Assembly (NCBI GenBank): GCA_977006965.1
Contig: OZ345385.1
Location: forward strand, 620,001 to 684,000
Origin: Phymatolithon calcareum
Lineage: Eukaryota > Rhodophyta > Florideophyceae > Hapalidiales
Length of the DNA: 64,000 nt
Reading direction: 5' to 3'
Part shown: piece by piece, positions 43,601-54,004 of the stretch
Numbering within the stretch: the first letter of the stretch is position 1
Layout: every line of letters begins with the position of its first letter
The notes under the pieces: generated by a model
What the model saw: only the letters and a program-made list of their open reading frames with translations
What the model was told of the DNA's origin: nothing
Databases searched by the model: none
Translations under genes and position numbers: made by a program

Positions 43601-44270
43601 AAAATTCAAAAAAAGCTTCATTAGTCGTCTCCAGTTTCGTCCTGCCAACTTTCCGCATAGTATCGTTGCGATTTCGTTTGGATTTTCACTTTTTTTAGAA
43701 ATATTTACTAAACGCATTCAGTAACACTCTTGAGACTGTAAGGGAGATACGTTTCAGTTGCTACTTTCATACTTACGCAGGGAAAATGCCAATCTTCTCT
43801 GTTTGTATTTTCACTGCTGCTTTCGATACAGTACTCTGATTGTCTCGAGCGTTATATGCGCCATGCCGTGTATTCATACACTGGCCTGATCGGAATAAAG
43901 TAACAGTGAGTGCGACAAATGGCTCTAAAGTACAATAGCTGCAAAAAATCATTCAGTGTAGACACAATATACAGTACTGTATTAGGGCGACTAATCTAAT
44001 GAATATCTATATCCCCGAACACGGCAAGCACGCTGACCGTGTAGGATCGGCACAATACTGTACCGCCCAGGTCTGCACCGGGCCAACAATACAACAAGCA
44101 GCAGCAGCAGTACATAGCAAGCTACGAACCGAAACTGTCGAGGTCTTTCGGTTCACTAAGTTAGAGACATATGTATGACACGAAAGACAAACTCTAGGAT
44201 GAACAGTACAAATAGTAGCTAAGCCACCACATGTGAGAACATTTCTCTCCACCGAAAACATCGGCACGTT
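43600..44270. other. Spacer upstream of the 206-aa gene
   Basis: Holds another ACGCATTCAGTAACACTCTT repeat word (43712-43731) and several TACAGTACTGT words (about 43827, 43972, 44055). No gene; the right end should contain the promoter of the following gene. Confidence 0.45.
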
Positions 44271-44282
44271 CAGGAGAGCAAC

Positions 44283-44903
44283 ATGGCGTCCGCAAAAAGC
44301 CTTCCCGATGACGACGCCGATCCGATCGTGTATGCAGTAGATCTGGCGACGGACAAAGTAACGATGATGCGTGAAAGGCCGCTCAAGGAGTTGAAGGAAT
44401 GCCGAGGAGCATTTCAGAAGGCGTCTGCAAACACCCTTCCCGATGTCGACGCCGATTCGATCATGATTTCGGTGGACCTGGCGACGGGCGAAGCAACGCT
44501 GGTGCATAGAAGGCAGCTTAAGGAGTTTAAGGAACGTCGAGGAGAATTTCAGGAGCGCTCAGAAAATAGTCCGGAGGAGCTGCAGAAAATTTTGAAAACA
44601 ATAGATGACACTCTATGTGAATTGGTCGGGAGCAAAGACGAACAATCGTCACAGCGAGCGTGGATGCTGCAGGAAGCGAGTAAAGCGGTAGATGTCAAGC
44701 GACGTGAATTGTTTGAGAGCAAAGCTTCGGCATCGTCGGGACCGGCGCTGAAGAAGAAATCCAAGTTCCGCGGTACTAGTTCTAGGAAGATGACTGGTCC
44801 TCGTCACAAGTCCGAAGCCGAACGCCTCCGCCACGCCCTCAAATTTTCCGGGTCAACGGACACGGACGTGCCGGCGGTGGCGGGTGACACGGAAGAAGAG
44901 TAA
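44283..44903 (+). CDS. Intact 206-aa protein with internal duplication, unknown
   Basis: Hydrophilic protein. Residues ~1-45 and ~46-92 are imperfect copies of one ~46-residue unit: both have LPDxDADxI, then SVDLAT or AVDLAT, then LKEFKE/LKELKE and RGxFQ. The middle is helical (EELQKILKTIDDTLCELVGS), then a Lys/Arg-rich stretch (KKKSKFRGTSSRKM) and an acidic tail ending TEEE. No known domain. The basic patch could be a nuclear signal. The frame is uninterrupted and repeat structure is preserved at protein level, both supporting a real gene. Confidence 0.65.
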   Translation: MASAKSLPDDDADPIVYAVDLATDKVTMMRERPLKELKECRGAFQKASANTLPDVDADSIMISVDLATGEATLVHRRQLKEFKERRGEFQERSENSPEELQKILKTIDDTLCELVGSKDEQSSQRAWMLQEASKAVDVKRRELFESKASASSGPALKKKSKFRGTSSRKMTGPRHKSEAERLRHALKFSGSTDTDVPAVAGDTEEE

Positions 44904-45058
44904 TCCTCAATGCATTCCTGGGCCTAGTCGGACAGGCCATAGGAAATCCTGATGTGGACCCGTTCGCGTCTTTGGATAGAGGACCTCTCGATGGTCCTTT
45001 CTTTCTTTAGTGTAGAAAACTTTAATTAAAGTTAACGTCTGAGGATGTCAAACAACCC

Positions 45059-45373
45059 CTAATTGTTCATGAATTTGAGAACTTCAAGCGGTTTCTCGTT
45101 ACATATCTCCTTTACGGTTTTAGCGCCCACCTTACCAATAGTCTGGCGTCTTGATAAAGCACGTTCACTGCAACGAAGAATGAGACGATCAACTGTCTCT
45201 TTGGTTCCACCTGCACAGGCCTTGTACATGGGGTCGTAGTCAAGCGAGGAGTCGGCCTTTCCTTGAAATGCATTGCAGAGAGGCTCCTGCACAATGGAAT
45301 GTTGTAGAAAAAACCACTGTATTGGACAGCGAATTCCTAGGATGCATTGTGGAATCGGACACGTAGCCTTCAT
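45059..45373 (-). mobile_element. Possible LINE C-terminal tail
   Basis: 104-aa ORF containing KACAGGTKETVDRLILRC and ending IGKVGAKTVKEICNEKPLEVL. Its layout is like the CxxC...ET..HLLxxC zinc-knuckle tail and closing helix of some non-LTR reverse transcriptases. No RT is present; assignment is by resemblance only. Confidence 0.35.
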
Positions 45374-45398
45374 ACTGTTATCATATCTTCCAGGAAAT

Positions 45399-45685
45399 TT
45401 TTAAACTGCCTCTCCTGTTTTTGATCAGGAGAAGAACGATCCAGGCTATGACCAGGGGATAGTAAAAAGAAAAAAGGGAATCCCTTGGTTGCGCACACCC
45501 AGCTTTGCGATTTGCTTTGGCAGTCGAATACCGCGCCATTTTCACAGAAATATAACTTTACTGCAATGTTTGCGCCGAAACGGAAATTTTTAAACGGCCT
45601 CTCCTTTTTTTGACTAGAAGAAGATCGATCCAGGCTATGACCAGGGGACAGTAAAAAGAAAAAAGGGAATCCCTTGTTTTTGAAA
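45399..45685. repeat. Direct repeat, ~90 bp units about 190 bp apart
   Basis: TTTTTAAAC, GCCTCTCC, GATCCAGGCTATGACCAGGG, AGTAAAAAGAAAAAAGGGAA and TCCCTTG recur in the same order at about 45399-45487 and 45589-45677. The region between differs. Confidence 0.85.
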
Positions 45686-45884
45686 GGGCCAATTGCACGC
45701 CCCGTTTTCCGCACACTTCAATTCCCCAACAACACAGTTAGCTGACTGACTGATGACTGACTGACAAATCCACCAGGTGCACCCACCCACCCACTCACGC
45801 AAATCATCACTTGCTCCACAGCCCAGGCAACCGTGATGGACACAACCACAGCACGAATAAGCTGCCCTGTTACTCTACAGTATA

Positions 45885-45940
45885 ATACTGTAACTGAGGT
45901 CTTGGGAGCTTTTAAAAATAAACCAACATATATCTATGAT
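45885..45940 (+). mobile_element. LINE 3' end word
   Basis: GAGGTCTTGGGAGCTTTTAA then AAATAAACCAACATATATC is the plus-oriented form of the 3' end seen on the minus strand at 15297, 34732, 54007 and 62587. Confidence 0.6.
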
Positions 45941-45946
45941 ATCCCC

Positions 45947-45971
45947 CACAGCACGCACGCACGCACGCACG
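45947..45971. repeat. (GCAC)n microsatellite
   Basis: Short run of GCAC units, about six copies. Confidence 0.85.
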
Positions 45972-46079
45972 AAACCATGTGACTTCTGCGCGAGCAGCTC
46001 TGCTTGCCCTATGATACTGTATGATATGTGCCTGCGCCGGTCGCGTAGGCACAGTAGGCCGGCCGCCCGCACACAACCC

Positions 46080-46580
46080 GCGTATGATACACGGTCTAGT
46101 CGCATCCTCCATGCTCCACAGACGGCACCCTCCCCCCATTCGCCCTTCTCCAGCGCAGCGCACATTTTCCACAGTGCCCTTCAACCCGGACACAAGCTCC
46201 TTTCCCGATTTCCTCCAAATCTTCAACATCGCACTCGCACACCACCACAGCACAGTGTCACACCTCCTCCGCGTTCGTTCGTTCGTTCTAATCCACGGTT
46301 GCCAAACCTCTGTGCACGCCTTCTCCACCCCACCCCACCCCACCGCGCTCGAACTTCTAACCTCCTCCATATTCCGTGTATCCACCGGTTTTCAACGCAA
46401 CTCCCCCGTCGATCTCTTCCTTCCTTCGCAAAACCTCCGGTGCCTTCTCCTCTCCTCTCCTCTCTCGATTTCTCCGGTCTCGCCAGTCTCCGCTCCTCAC
46501 TCTCCGTCTACGTTCAACATCCCGATTCCCCGCCCCCCACCAACCCCGCCCCCCCGATATCCATCAGAGGAAAGGAAAAC
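46080..46580 (+). other. Pyrimidine-rich leader-like stretch without a downstream gene
   Basis: C/T-rich with CCTCTCCTCT and GTTCGTTCGTTC runs, much like the leader in front of the bZIP gene (4040-4298). It ends where the oppositely transcribed RCC1 relic begins, so no plus-strand gene follows. Open frames across it (305 aa and 191 aa) look like low-complexity artefacts. Confidence 0.4.
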
Positions 46581-46634
46581 GTGGGCTATGACATAGCCAA
46601 AATATCAGCGAGTGCTTTTTCATGGACTTCTTTT

Positions 46635-47531
46635 TCACTTTCCAAAACTTTGAAGCAATTCTCCCTCCTTCTTCTCCTTGTACGTCTCCAAGAGAGGTGC
46701 AAATCTCTCGTTTGCATCGAGAAGAGTTTTCTTCGCAGCCGCGGTCTGCTCATCCACAGCATCCCCCTTCCCTTTAGTCCGGATTGCAGAGACAGGACGC
46801 ACAGTACCTATCGAATTGGTCGCGCGCACAGGTTCCGCAACCTGCATCAATAGAATGCAACGAAAATGCGCACATGCTAGGCTCGCCACGCTCGCCGATG
46901 AGTTAATGATGACCTGTACAGGCAGTGCGCTTATCCCATTTCCATTATTGCCCAACTGCCCATAGGTATTATTCCCCCATGCAAAAACTTCATGACTGGA
47001 CGTCATAACCATGGTGAAGTTTTGGCCGCATTAGACTTCGACAATCGCCTTACCCACAAGATTCTCCACCAGTTTCGGACGCGCTGCATCTCGATACGTC
47101 CCGTGTCCACATTTCCCGTCGCCTCCACAACCCCATGTATACACAGAGTCGGTATTGGTAACCGCGGCTAAATGACGGTCGCCTCTTGAAATAACAGTGA
47201 CGCCAAAACTATCCAACCATGCAATAAGACTCGGAGAAAGAACAGTGTCACCCTTACGACCACATCCGAGCTGACCAAACTCATTCGAACCCCAGCCGAA
47301 CACACGTCCATCGCGAGTAACTGCAAACGAATGATGATCGCCGCACGAAAGTGACACAACACCCTGTCCAGAAAGTTGCGGAATAACAGTTGGCAATTCA
47401 CGATCATGATGAGTGTTACCCAATCCGAGTTGCCCGTGTGCCCCCAATCCCCATGACCATACCTCATCACTCTCCGTCAACACAAGGTTATTATGGTTGC
47501 CCGCCGTAACAGAAACAGCCCTATGCTGCAA
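46635..47531 (-). pseudogene. RCC1-repeat protein, 5'-truncated with an in-frame stop
   Basis: RCC1/ATS1 beta-propeller repeats are clear: EVWSWGLGAHGQLGLG, RVFGWGSNEFGQLGCG, SVYTWGCGGDGKCGHG and EVFAWGNNTYGQLGNN. A TAA at 47031-47033 splits the repeat strand VEV-stop-CGQNFTMV without a frame change. After the last blade comes a charged coiled tail (to 46635). Fewer than seven blades remain, and the upstream side stops at a repeat end (about 47535-47600). RCC1 domains act in GTPase exchange or as scaffolds; which applies here cannot be said. Confidence 0.75.
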
Positions 47532-47539
47532 AAGCGCCT

Positions 47540-47600
47540 CGACACAAGGGGGAGCTGAAACGTTTCTCCCTTATAGTCTCATGAGTGTTACTGAGAGCGT
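47540..47600 (+). mobile_element. Dispersed 3'-end repeat (CTGAAACG...GAGCGTTTAATAAA)
   Basis: Matches the words at 42828-42880 (minus), 43555-43592 (plus) and 43712-43765 (minus): CTGAAACG, CTCCCTTA, GAGTGTTACTGAGAGCGTTT, AATAAA. It sits right at the point where the RCC1 relic is cut. Confidence 0.6.
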
Positions 47601-47665
47601 TTAATAAACCCATTTTTTTAAAAACAAAAGGGGAGTCGCAAGAAGACCAAATGATTAGACAAGAG

Positions 47666-47932
47666 CTACTCAATGCGATCTGCGTCAGTATCTGAATCCT
47701 CCGACATAGGATATGGAGGCGCGGTAAAACGGTACCGTTTGTTGGACGATGTCTTTCCAGACCTTTGCGATGTTTGTCTATTTTCGTTATTTCCAGGATT
47801 GTTCGCGCACGGCACGAGCACGACGTCGACGGGGGCCACAATGCGACCACGCAAAGAAGACAAGGAGAGACCGAGTTCGCTTCGGACTTCGTCGAGTTTT
47901 TTCTTCGTGGCCACCGTTAGCATTGCATCCAT
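47666..47932 (-). CDS. Fragment of a coding gene upstream of the RCC1 relic, unknown
   Basis: 88-aa frame with a protein-like N-terminus (TVATKKKLDEVRSELGLSLS) and an acidic end (SEDSDTDADRIE, stop TAG). In another frame just upstream an ankyrin-like DTPLDM segment occurs (near 48020). It may be the N-terminal part of the same ankyrin/RCC1-type gene separated from the propeller by the repeat at 47540-47600. Tentative. Confidence 0.3.
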   Translation of the reverse strand: MDAMLTVATKKKLDEVRSELGLSLSSLRGRIVAPVDVVLVPCANNPGNNENRQTSQRSGKTSSNKRYRFTAPPYPMSEDSDTDADRIE

Positions 47933-48339
47933 TGTGTACTGGCCATCGAAGAGGACGAGATGGCGGCAATTGCACTGAGCGAGCGAGCGCGAGGACCTGC
48001 GCGTAGCAGCCCGTCATGTCCAGGGGAGTATCGCAATTCTCGGAGAGCTGGGTTTGCACCAGGCGTGCGTGCGAAACATTCGCGTGCGAATTGCATCGTG
48101 ACGTTGGTAAGCAGCAGATACTGCGATTAGAGGTGCGCGCGGGCAATATGCATGGCAGCGCGACCGGCGAGCGACGGGAGAGGTCGGTAGGTTTTTCGTA
48201 TTCAACTAGATCGTGTCGCATCCAACCGCGCAAACAACAATCCAAGAAAGACCCTGTATGTGGCTATATGGTCTTCGCAAAGTTTCCCCAACCGTCTGCA
48301 GATGCGTTGGTAACTTTTAAATAAAAATCTAGGGAGAGC

Positions 48340-49890
48340 GGGTGCTAATTACGACGGAACTGAGCTTGGACAGATTTTTAGCAGCCCATTCTTGTTGTCG
48401 CCAAAGTGTGTAGGATGTAACATCATCCGTGTCATGGCAGGGACGACATAGAATTCAAAAAAGACGAGGTGGAAAAGAATTCCATGGAGATATCGGCCAG
48501 TACGCAGCGGATGCCAGCCTGGGTGTGCTCGCCCGCAATCGATGCTGGTCGTCACCCGTCCTGGGCAGTCGATAGTGCGGAGAAGTCCAAGACTCGACGA
48601 TACGATCCTGCATCAGTAGTCGCGAAAGGAATTGATTTCCACCCTCTTGCAATTGATATTTATAGACGTCTCAGTATCATACAGGGTTCGAGCGTGGGCT
48701 CCACAAAACGACAATCTCACAACGCCGTGGAACCTCCCCTGCCCAGGAGCGCACGAACGTCATCACCCGCTTTGTTTCCGTGCAAAGGGGGGAGGAGTGT
48801 CAGCTGAAAATGGTAAGATCCTATGCCTGTGGGCGAGGGGACACTGAGACATCGGATAGGAATAGATCCATCTTATTTGCGTTGACAGCCATGGTTGTGA
48901 TGATGATGTGATGATGATTGCTTTATTCCCCTAAGAGGCTAGCACGTCTAGAAGGCTTCATGCGACTCCACTTGCTGTGGTCGGAAGCGTCTTTTATGGA
49001 CAATTCAATATCTTGGTTTGGGATATCGCTAAGGAGAGAAGCAGCCATGGTTACGCAGCTACGTGCGCAAATGCAACTACTGTAGGGATCCCCGGGCCCC
49101 TCCCCAAAATCGGCCCTATTTGGGCCAATTTTCTATCTTTATTTGTTTATTTAAAGCCCTCAGTTCCATTCATAAGGCTGTACGGGAGCGGCTTTCCAGT
49201 ACTTTGATCTTTCTCGGTATATGATGAAACCGACCATGTTTCCGAAACCTGCTCGTTGCAGGAGAAAGGACAGGCTAGCATGCGTGGGTTGAAATCTCAC
49301 CACCCACGAATGTGTGGTGGGACCACTCCGTTGATACGAGGACTGGGTGAGGTGAGGTAATGTGCGTTGCGATGAGCGCGGACGGAAGGTCGAATTATTG
49401 AGGGATCGGATGACAATTTGTAAATAACGATATTATCGACATCCCCGACGCCTCTGGCCAGCACATCAATACAACTAAAAAAATTCGAAATCAAGCTAGA
49501 TTCGATACTCAACTATTTTGAGTATCGAATCTAGCGTGTTTTGGTAGGGTAGACCCTGTTAAGAAAATCAATGCACTGGATAATGAATTAATATTTATCG
49601 AAAAAATAATATAAAAATTTATTATCCATATCATACAGTGCAAGATGCTTGGCTCGTTCAAATTGTCCATGGGCAAAGCCATGCTCAAACTATGATATAT
49701 AATATTAACCCTCTCATACTGCAACAATTGAGGTTTATTGGGACACAGTAAAATAATTTTTTTGCGGGGCCCACGCGCATCGCAACACTTCGTGGAGTAT
49801 TACATGTTCTTCCCCATGTCTATGCGCTCCTACTGAAAATGTTTGGAATTATTTCGTGCAGTATACGCGAAGCTACAAGCAAAGCAGCAA
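48340..49890. other. Spacer, no gene; one hairpin
   Basis: Only short unsupported ORFs. A GCAGATGCGTTGGTAACTTT then TAAATAAAAA 3' end lies at about 48298-48328 (plus). The hairpin at 49495-49535 is listed separately. Confidence 0.5.
49495..49535. repeat. Perfect 18-bp inverted repeat with 5-base loop
   Basis: GCTAGATTCGATACTCAA, CTATT, then the exact reverse complement. Terminator-like in shape but not at a gene end. Confidence 0.95.
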
Positions 49891-49905
49891 TTTTCGTGTC
49901 CAAAG

Positions 49906-50987
49906 ATGCCTACTCGTTCAGATGATGTAGAGAGTTCGCAGTTGCGAGTTCGGATAAGAGTTTCGCCAGTTCCAGTTTCTGTTTTGGACCAAGCCCGCAA
50001 TCTCTCCTTATCTCACCTCCGCGTAAGTACGTGCGCGATGACGACTGCACTCGACAACTTATTGTCGGATTCACGTTTGTACTGGGTTTCGTCCACCGTC
50101 TCCGAGACGCACATATTACAGACATCCCTCTCCTTTCTCCGTGACAAAGTATCGCAGTCAATCCCTCTCTTCCTGCACGACGCCGCGTCCTCGTGGACGG
50201 CGGTCTCGCAATGGATTCGGACTACCCCCGCGCGCAGTACGGCGAAGTGTGTCTGTCAGTAGCTCTGACACCGGATCGTCTCGCCGACGCAGTGACTGAC
50301 AAACGTTTCGCGCAGCCGGCATTTGAAACATGGACTCTCGCTCGTCTGCTGGATGCACTGGAAATGAACGCGGTGGATGCAGACTGCGTGCCGTACTATT
50401 CCGCACAAAACTCCTGTCTCACGGATGAGGCACCGGAACTGTGCGCGGACATTGACATGCAGACGATCAACGTTGCGCGCGAGACGTTCGGGAAGACGGA
50501 GACGGCAATTAACTTGTGGATCAGAGATGAAAGATCTGTCACGACGATTCATGCAAATCCTTTTGAGAACATGTATGCCTTCGTACGCGGACAGAAGCGG
50601 TTTGAATTGCGCCCGCCGTGTGACGCGACGGTGCTGCGCAAGCCGGAGTGGCGCGATGCGCGGTGGACGAGGACGGAGCATGGTTGGAAGCTGGAAGATG
50701 AGGATGATACGACGAGATGGATCGATCACCGCGTCGATCATCCCGGCAATTCTGTGTTTGTTCATCTGTTCCCGGGGGATATTTTGTACTTGCCCCCGCT
50801 GTGGTGTACGTTTTTGGACCTGTTGTGGCCTTTTTGTCGAGTTCGGTTGTCAGGAAACTGACCTACGTGTTCCTGAACGTTTCTGTGCAATGAGTTTTCG
50901 CGGGTTGTGAGCAGTTCATGGGGTGCGACAGGTTGGGTTACTATTGCGGTCAACTGGTGGTTCGATATGACGTACGGGAGGGATTGA
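49906..50987 (+). CDS. JMJD7: JMJD7-like JmjC hydroxylase with two introns
   Basis: Small cupin-type 2-oxoglutarate oxygenase; JMJD7 hydroxylates lysines of DRG GTPases in animals. N-terminal LSFLRDKVSQSIPLFLHDA matches the family's FYRDWV...CIIRNA. Then SVALTPDRLADAV, CVPYYSAQNSCLT, NLWIRDERSVTTIH, ENMYAFVRGQKRFELRPP and GDILYLPPLW follow JMJD7 in order. After intron 2 the end reads FHGVRQVG and TIAVNWWFDM, the family terminus. The iron motif HxD is HAN (50550-50558). One added base is needed near 50212 and near 50930 to join the frames; both are short G runs. Exons about 49906-50022, 50122-50805, 50915-50987. Confidence 0.8.
50023..50121 (+). other. Spliceosomal intron 1 of the JMJD7-like gene
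   Basis: 99 bp, GTAAGT at the donor and TTACAG at the acceptor. Its removal joins a leader peptide to the conserved LSFLRDK segment. Length is a multiple of three, so the frame stays open through it. Confidence 0.65.
50806..50914 (+). other. Spliceosomal intron 2 of the JMJD7-like gene
   Basis: 109 bp, donor GTACGT and acceptor GAGCAG, with CTGAC as a branch-point candidate near 50859. Splicing rebuilds LW-FHGV, the family's C-terminal iron His motif (W-F-H-x-V). Confidence 0.8.
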
Positions 50988-50999
50988 ACAGCTGTTCGA

Positions 51000-53490
51000 C
51001 AGTTTACGGGATGAGCATGAGGACAAAGCAGTAATTGCGGTCGCGACATTGCCGGAGAGATAGTGTAACAGAGTAACGTTCACTTGCCGTTCATTGTGTG
51101 TTAGTCTGATAACTAACTGTTCACGGTGTGTTCACTTGCTGTTCACTGTTAGCCATCAAGTGAACCCATACTGACAATGACCGATACTAGTCTAATTATC
51201 TCATCGACAGTGCACCACTGCGGGCGCACTCTCTGTAGTAGCCTACTTATGCAAAATAGCTCTCTCCAGCAGAGAGAACTGTACCATCAACTAAAGTCAA
51301 CCATCTCAACACTTATTGATCCAACACCAGCGTTCCCAAGAGCGCTGGTTACAGGTAGCAACCGGTGAGAATTGGATCCTTATGCTAGTGGAACCGTAGC
51401 GCATTGCTGAGCGAAGTATGTCACTGTGGCGTCTATAGCAAAAGCCACAGCAAGCCACGAAGGCGCGGGCGGATAGCTGGTGTTGTCGAGAAATCTTGCC
51501 GTGAAGAATACATTTCATTTTGAAGTGGAATAGTATGCCCACGGCTCAGATTTGCGTGGTCGTGTGCTGTCCTACTTCGACATTATGTCTTAAGCTGCGT
51601 CCTGACTTCGGCTCCATAGATACCCGGTTTATTACTGTTTCGTCTTCGCGTGCCATTGGTCTTGAGTGTGAAGCTAATTGAAACTTTGATCTGAGCCAGA
51701 TATCTGCTTAAAAGCAGATATCTCGCTTAGATCAAAGTTTCACTTAGAAAGTTCTGTTCAGAGATGTTTTTCTTTCTATATTGCGGAATTGTATTAAGGT
51801 ACACAAATGTGAACCCCACATCTAAGGGTCCTTTAAGCTGTTCCTGAGTTGGAATCATTTTTAGGTGCTCGCGTAACTGCTTCCCGCAAGACTGCGGGCA
51901 TACCACTACACGGTGAGAGATAAAACTATACGCGGTGTCAGATGACGTGGCGCATAGATGGATTGGATGATAGTGACTAATTTATTTAGGCAAATGGTAA
52001 GTCACAGAGTACATAAATTGTGAGCCTGCGAGGAAGGACGATTGTGGGAAATGAAGCCTGAAGCCACAATGCCACGCTGTAGACGTGGTCACGTCACTTC
52101 TTGAGGCTGGGAAATATTCAATTGGGAAGGAGGCGGAGGAAGAGAAACTGAGCAGAGGCACCCCTGTCTCACTTGGACGAGGGAGTCTTTTAGAGACTTG
52201 AGTTGATAGTTGCGTAGTGGGTCGAGAGGTGCAATCCAAATATATTTTCTAGGGGTTGTACCTCATCGAACAGAACACTGCTCCAAGCCCATGGAGCGCT
52301 GTGGGTGTAATTCTACTGGACAATAACAACACGCAGTAGATGCTACATAGCTAAGTGTTAATTGCCGTTGACTGTCGCATGCTTATGTACTTGTAACACA
52401 AGTGTGTCGTACGTCAAGGAATATGAGTGGACGACAGCAATGGGCTCATTCTTGGGCACCTCCACGCAATATTTAGTGCATGAGAGAAAGAAGGCAAATG
52501 AGGAATGGGTCGGGGAAGTGAGAGGCAATGCATCAAGGGATTCACAGGCATATTCATAATATAATGCTCGCAGTAGGAGATTGCATATTCTTTGATTTCG
52601 TGAAGACACGTGGTGTTTCTATGTCACTTTGGTTACTCAGATATTTTTCTTTACCTTTTGCACTGCTCAATGCTCATGTGTACAGAAAAACTTGTTACGA
52701 GAAAACTTGAACCTTAGTTCGATTCGATTCCAATCATGGCTTCAGTCTCTCTTATCAAGTAATGTGGAGAGGGAACAAGCAGGGCCTTGAGTCAAGTGAT
52801 TCCGCGGAAGTCTCTCGGGAAAACCTAAGATCATGGAGCTTGTACAAAAAGCATCAAATTTGTCTCCTTGAAGTTTTCTGATAATCGTCCGATCATGTTG
52901 GCGTTTTCCGCAGCACGCAAGCTCCGTGGAATTTGCAAGCACGATTCGAGACCGACGCACCAAGCTCCCGTAGGGCTTGACGCGCTGGTAAAATTTGGCA
53001 CGCGATTAGTCCTTCATTTTGCGTAGACATTTTCGCTTCTTTTTACAGCTTTGAGATGCGGTCGATCGGGAATGCTGTTCCTTCTTTCTCTATCTCATGT
53101 AGAAATGAAGGCAGTCACAAGGAAAAAGTCTCATTGCTTCGATTTTAAGATCACTTGTATGAGTTTCTCTCGCCACAACTTTGCCATTGGTCTCCGTTCT
53201 AACAGTGCTACAAAGCAGCATACGAGCATCTGGTGTACAGCCTCTCTTGCGCCAATCGGCACAGCTACTCAGTCTATCATATGGACCTATTTCCTCTCTG
53301 TCTTGCCGATTGTGCAATGCCTCAACAAGCAGAGACTAGACTGCAGAGCTCCGACTAAATTAATTCCTATTGCAATATATTGCAATAAGGAATAGGAATA
53401 GTATATTGCACTGAGCTCGGTCATTGCCGTACGTATTGCAGAACCGAAAATAAGTTCGTATTGCGACGCGCTACGTTGACTATGTTAGCT
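51000..53490. other. Long spacer, no supported gene
   Basis: Short ORFs on both strands have no recognisable features. Contains the hairpin at 51679-51742 and a near-palindrome of TTGCAATA words at about 53371-53402. Confidence 0.5.
51679..51742. repeat. Long hairpin, 31-bp arms, 2-base loop
   Basis: Arms 51679-51709 and 51712-51742 differ at two positions. Could be a foldback element remnant. Confidence 0.9.
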
Positions 53491-53497
53491 TAAGATC

Positions 53498-53869
53498 TTG
53501 TTTACAGAGCGACTAATAGATTTGCACTACGATACAAACGCAAATTTAGACACGTTGCTGGTATTGAACAACATCGCTCTACTGTACCCCGCGTACGGGC
53601 AACGTCGACGGCGAAGCCGGACGGCGATGTCCGCGACGAAACAGCCCCGCCCGAAGGACATTGTCCAGCAGTTGATGACGCTTGTGGGACGCGAAAAGCG
53701 CTCTAAAATCCCTATTTCGAGCCCACTGACTGTTGCCGTTATTATTGCGAGCCCATTGACTATTGCAATTATTATTGCGAGCCTACGGAGCGATGAATAC
53801 GTAGTGCTTATTGCACGAAAGTCCGGAATACTAAAAAATAATACGCGTCGGAGCTCTGCCAGACTGTGA
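53498..53869 (+). CDS. ORF with hydrophobic tandem repeat, unknown
   Basis: 123 aa. A GCGAGCCCATTGACT-type DNA repeat at about 53726-53783 encodes SSPLTVAVIIASPLTIAIII, which would be a membrane-spanning stretch. No family. The repeat may create the ORF by chance. Confidence 0.25.
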   Translation: MFTERLIDLHYDTNANLDTLLVLNNIALLYPAYGQRRRRSRTAMSATKQPRPKDIVQQLMTLVGREKRSKIPISSPLTVAVIIASPLTIAIIIASLRSDEYVVLIARKSGILKNNTRRSSARL

Positions 53870-54004
53870 CGAGCTGGTGAATAATCAAAATGTTCAAGTC
53901 ATATGGCCGTGTCTGGATGTCATCGGGGCTGACCATGATTCGTGCATTGATGATGGACTGTGCGTCGGTATCATCAAAGGAGCTTGCTCGTCAGACAGAA
54001 GGGG

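Noticed and set aside
45947-45971. CRISPR-like or telomere-like repeat
   Set aside because: A plain GCAC microsatellite; no spacers, and no array of that kind is expected in a eukaryotic nucleus.
45936-46853. 305-aa plus-strand ORF
   Set aside because: Spans a GCAC microsatellite and C/T-rich leader and is antisense to RCC1 repeats, which explain the right part.
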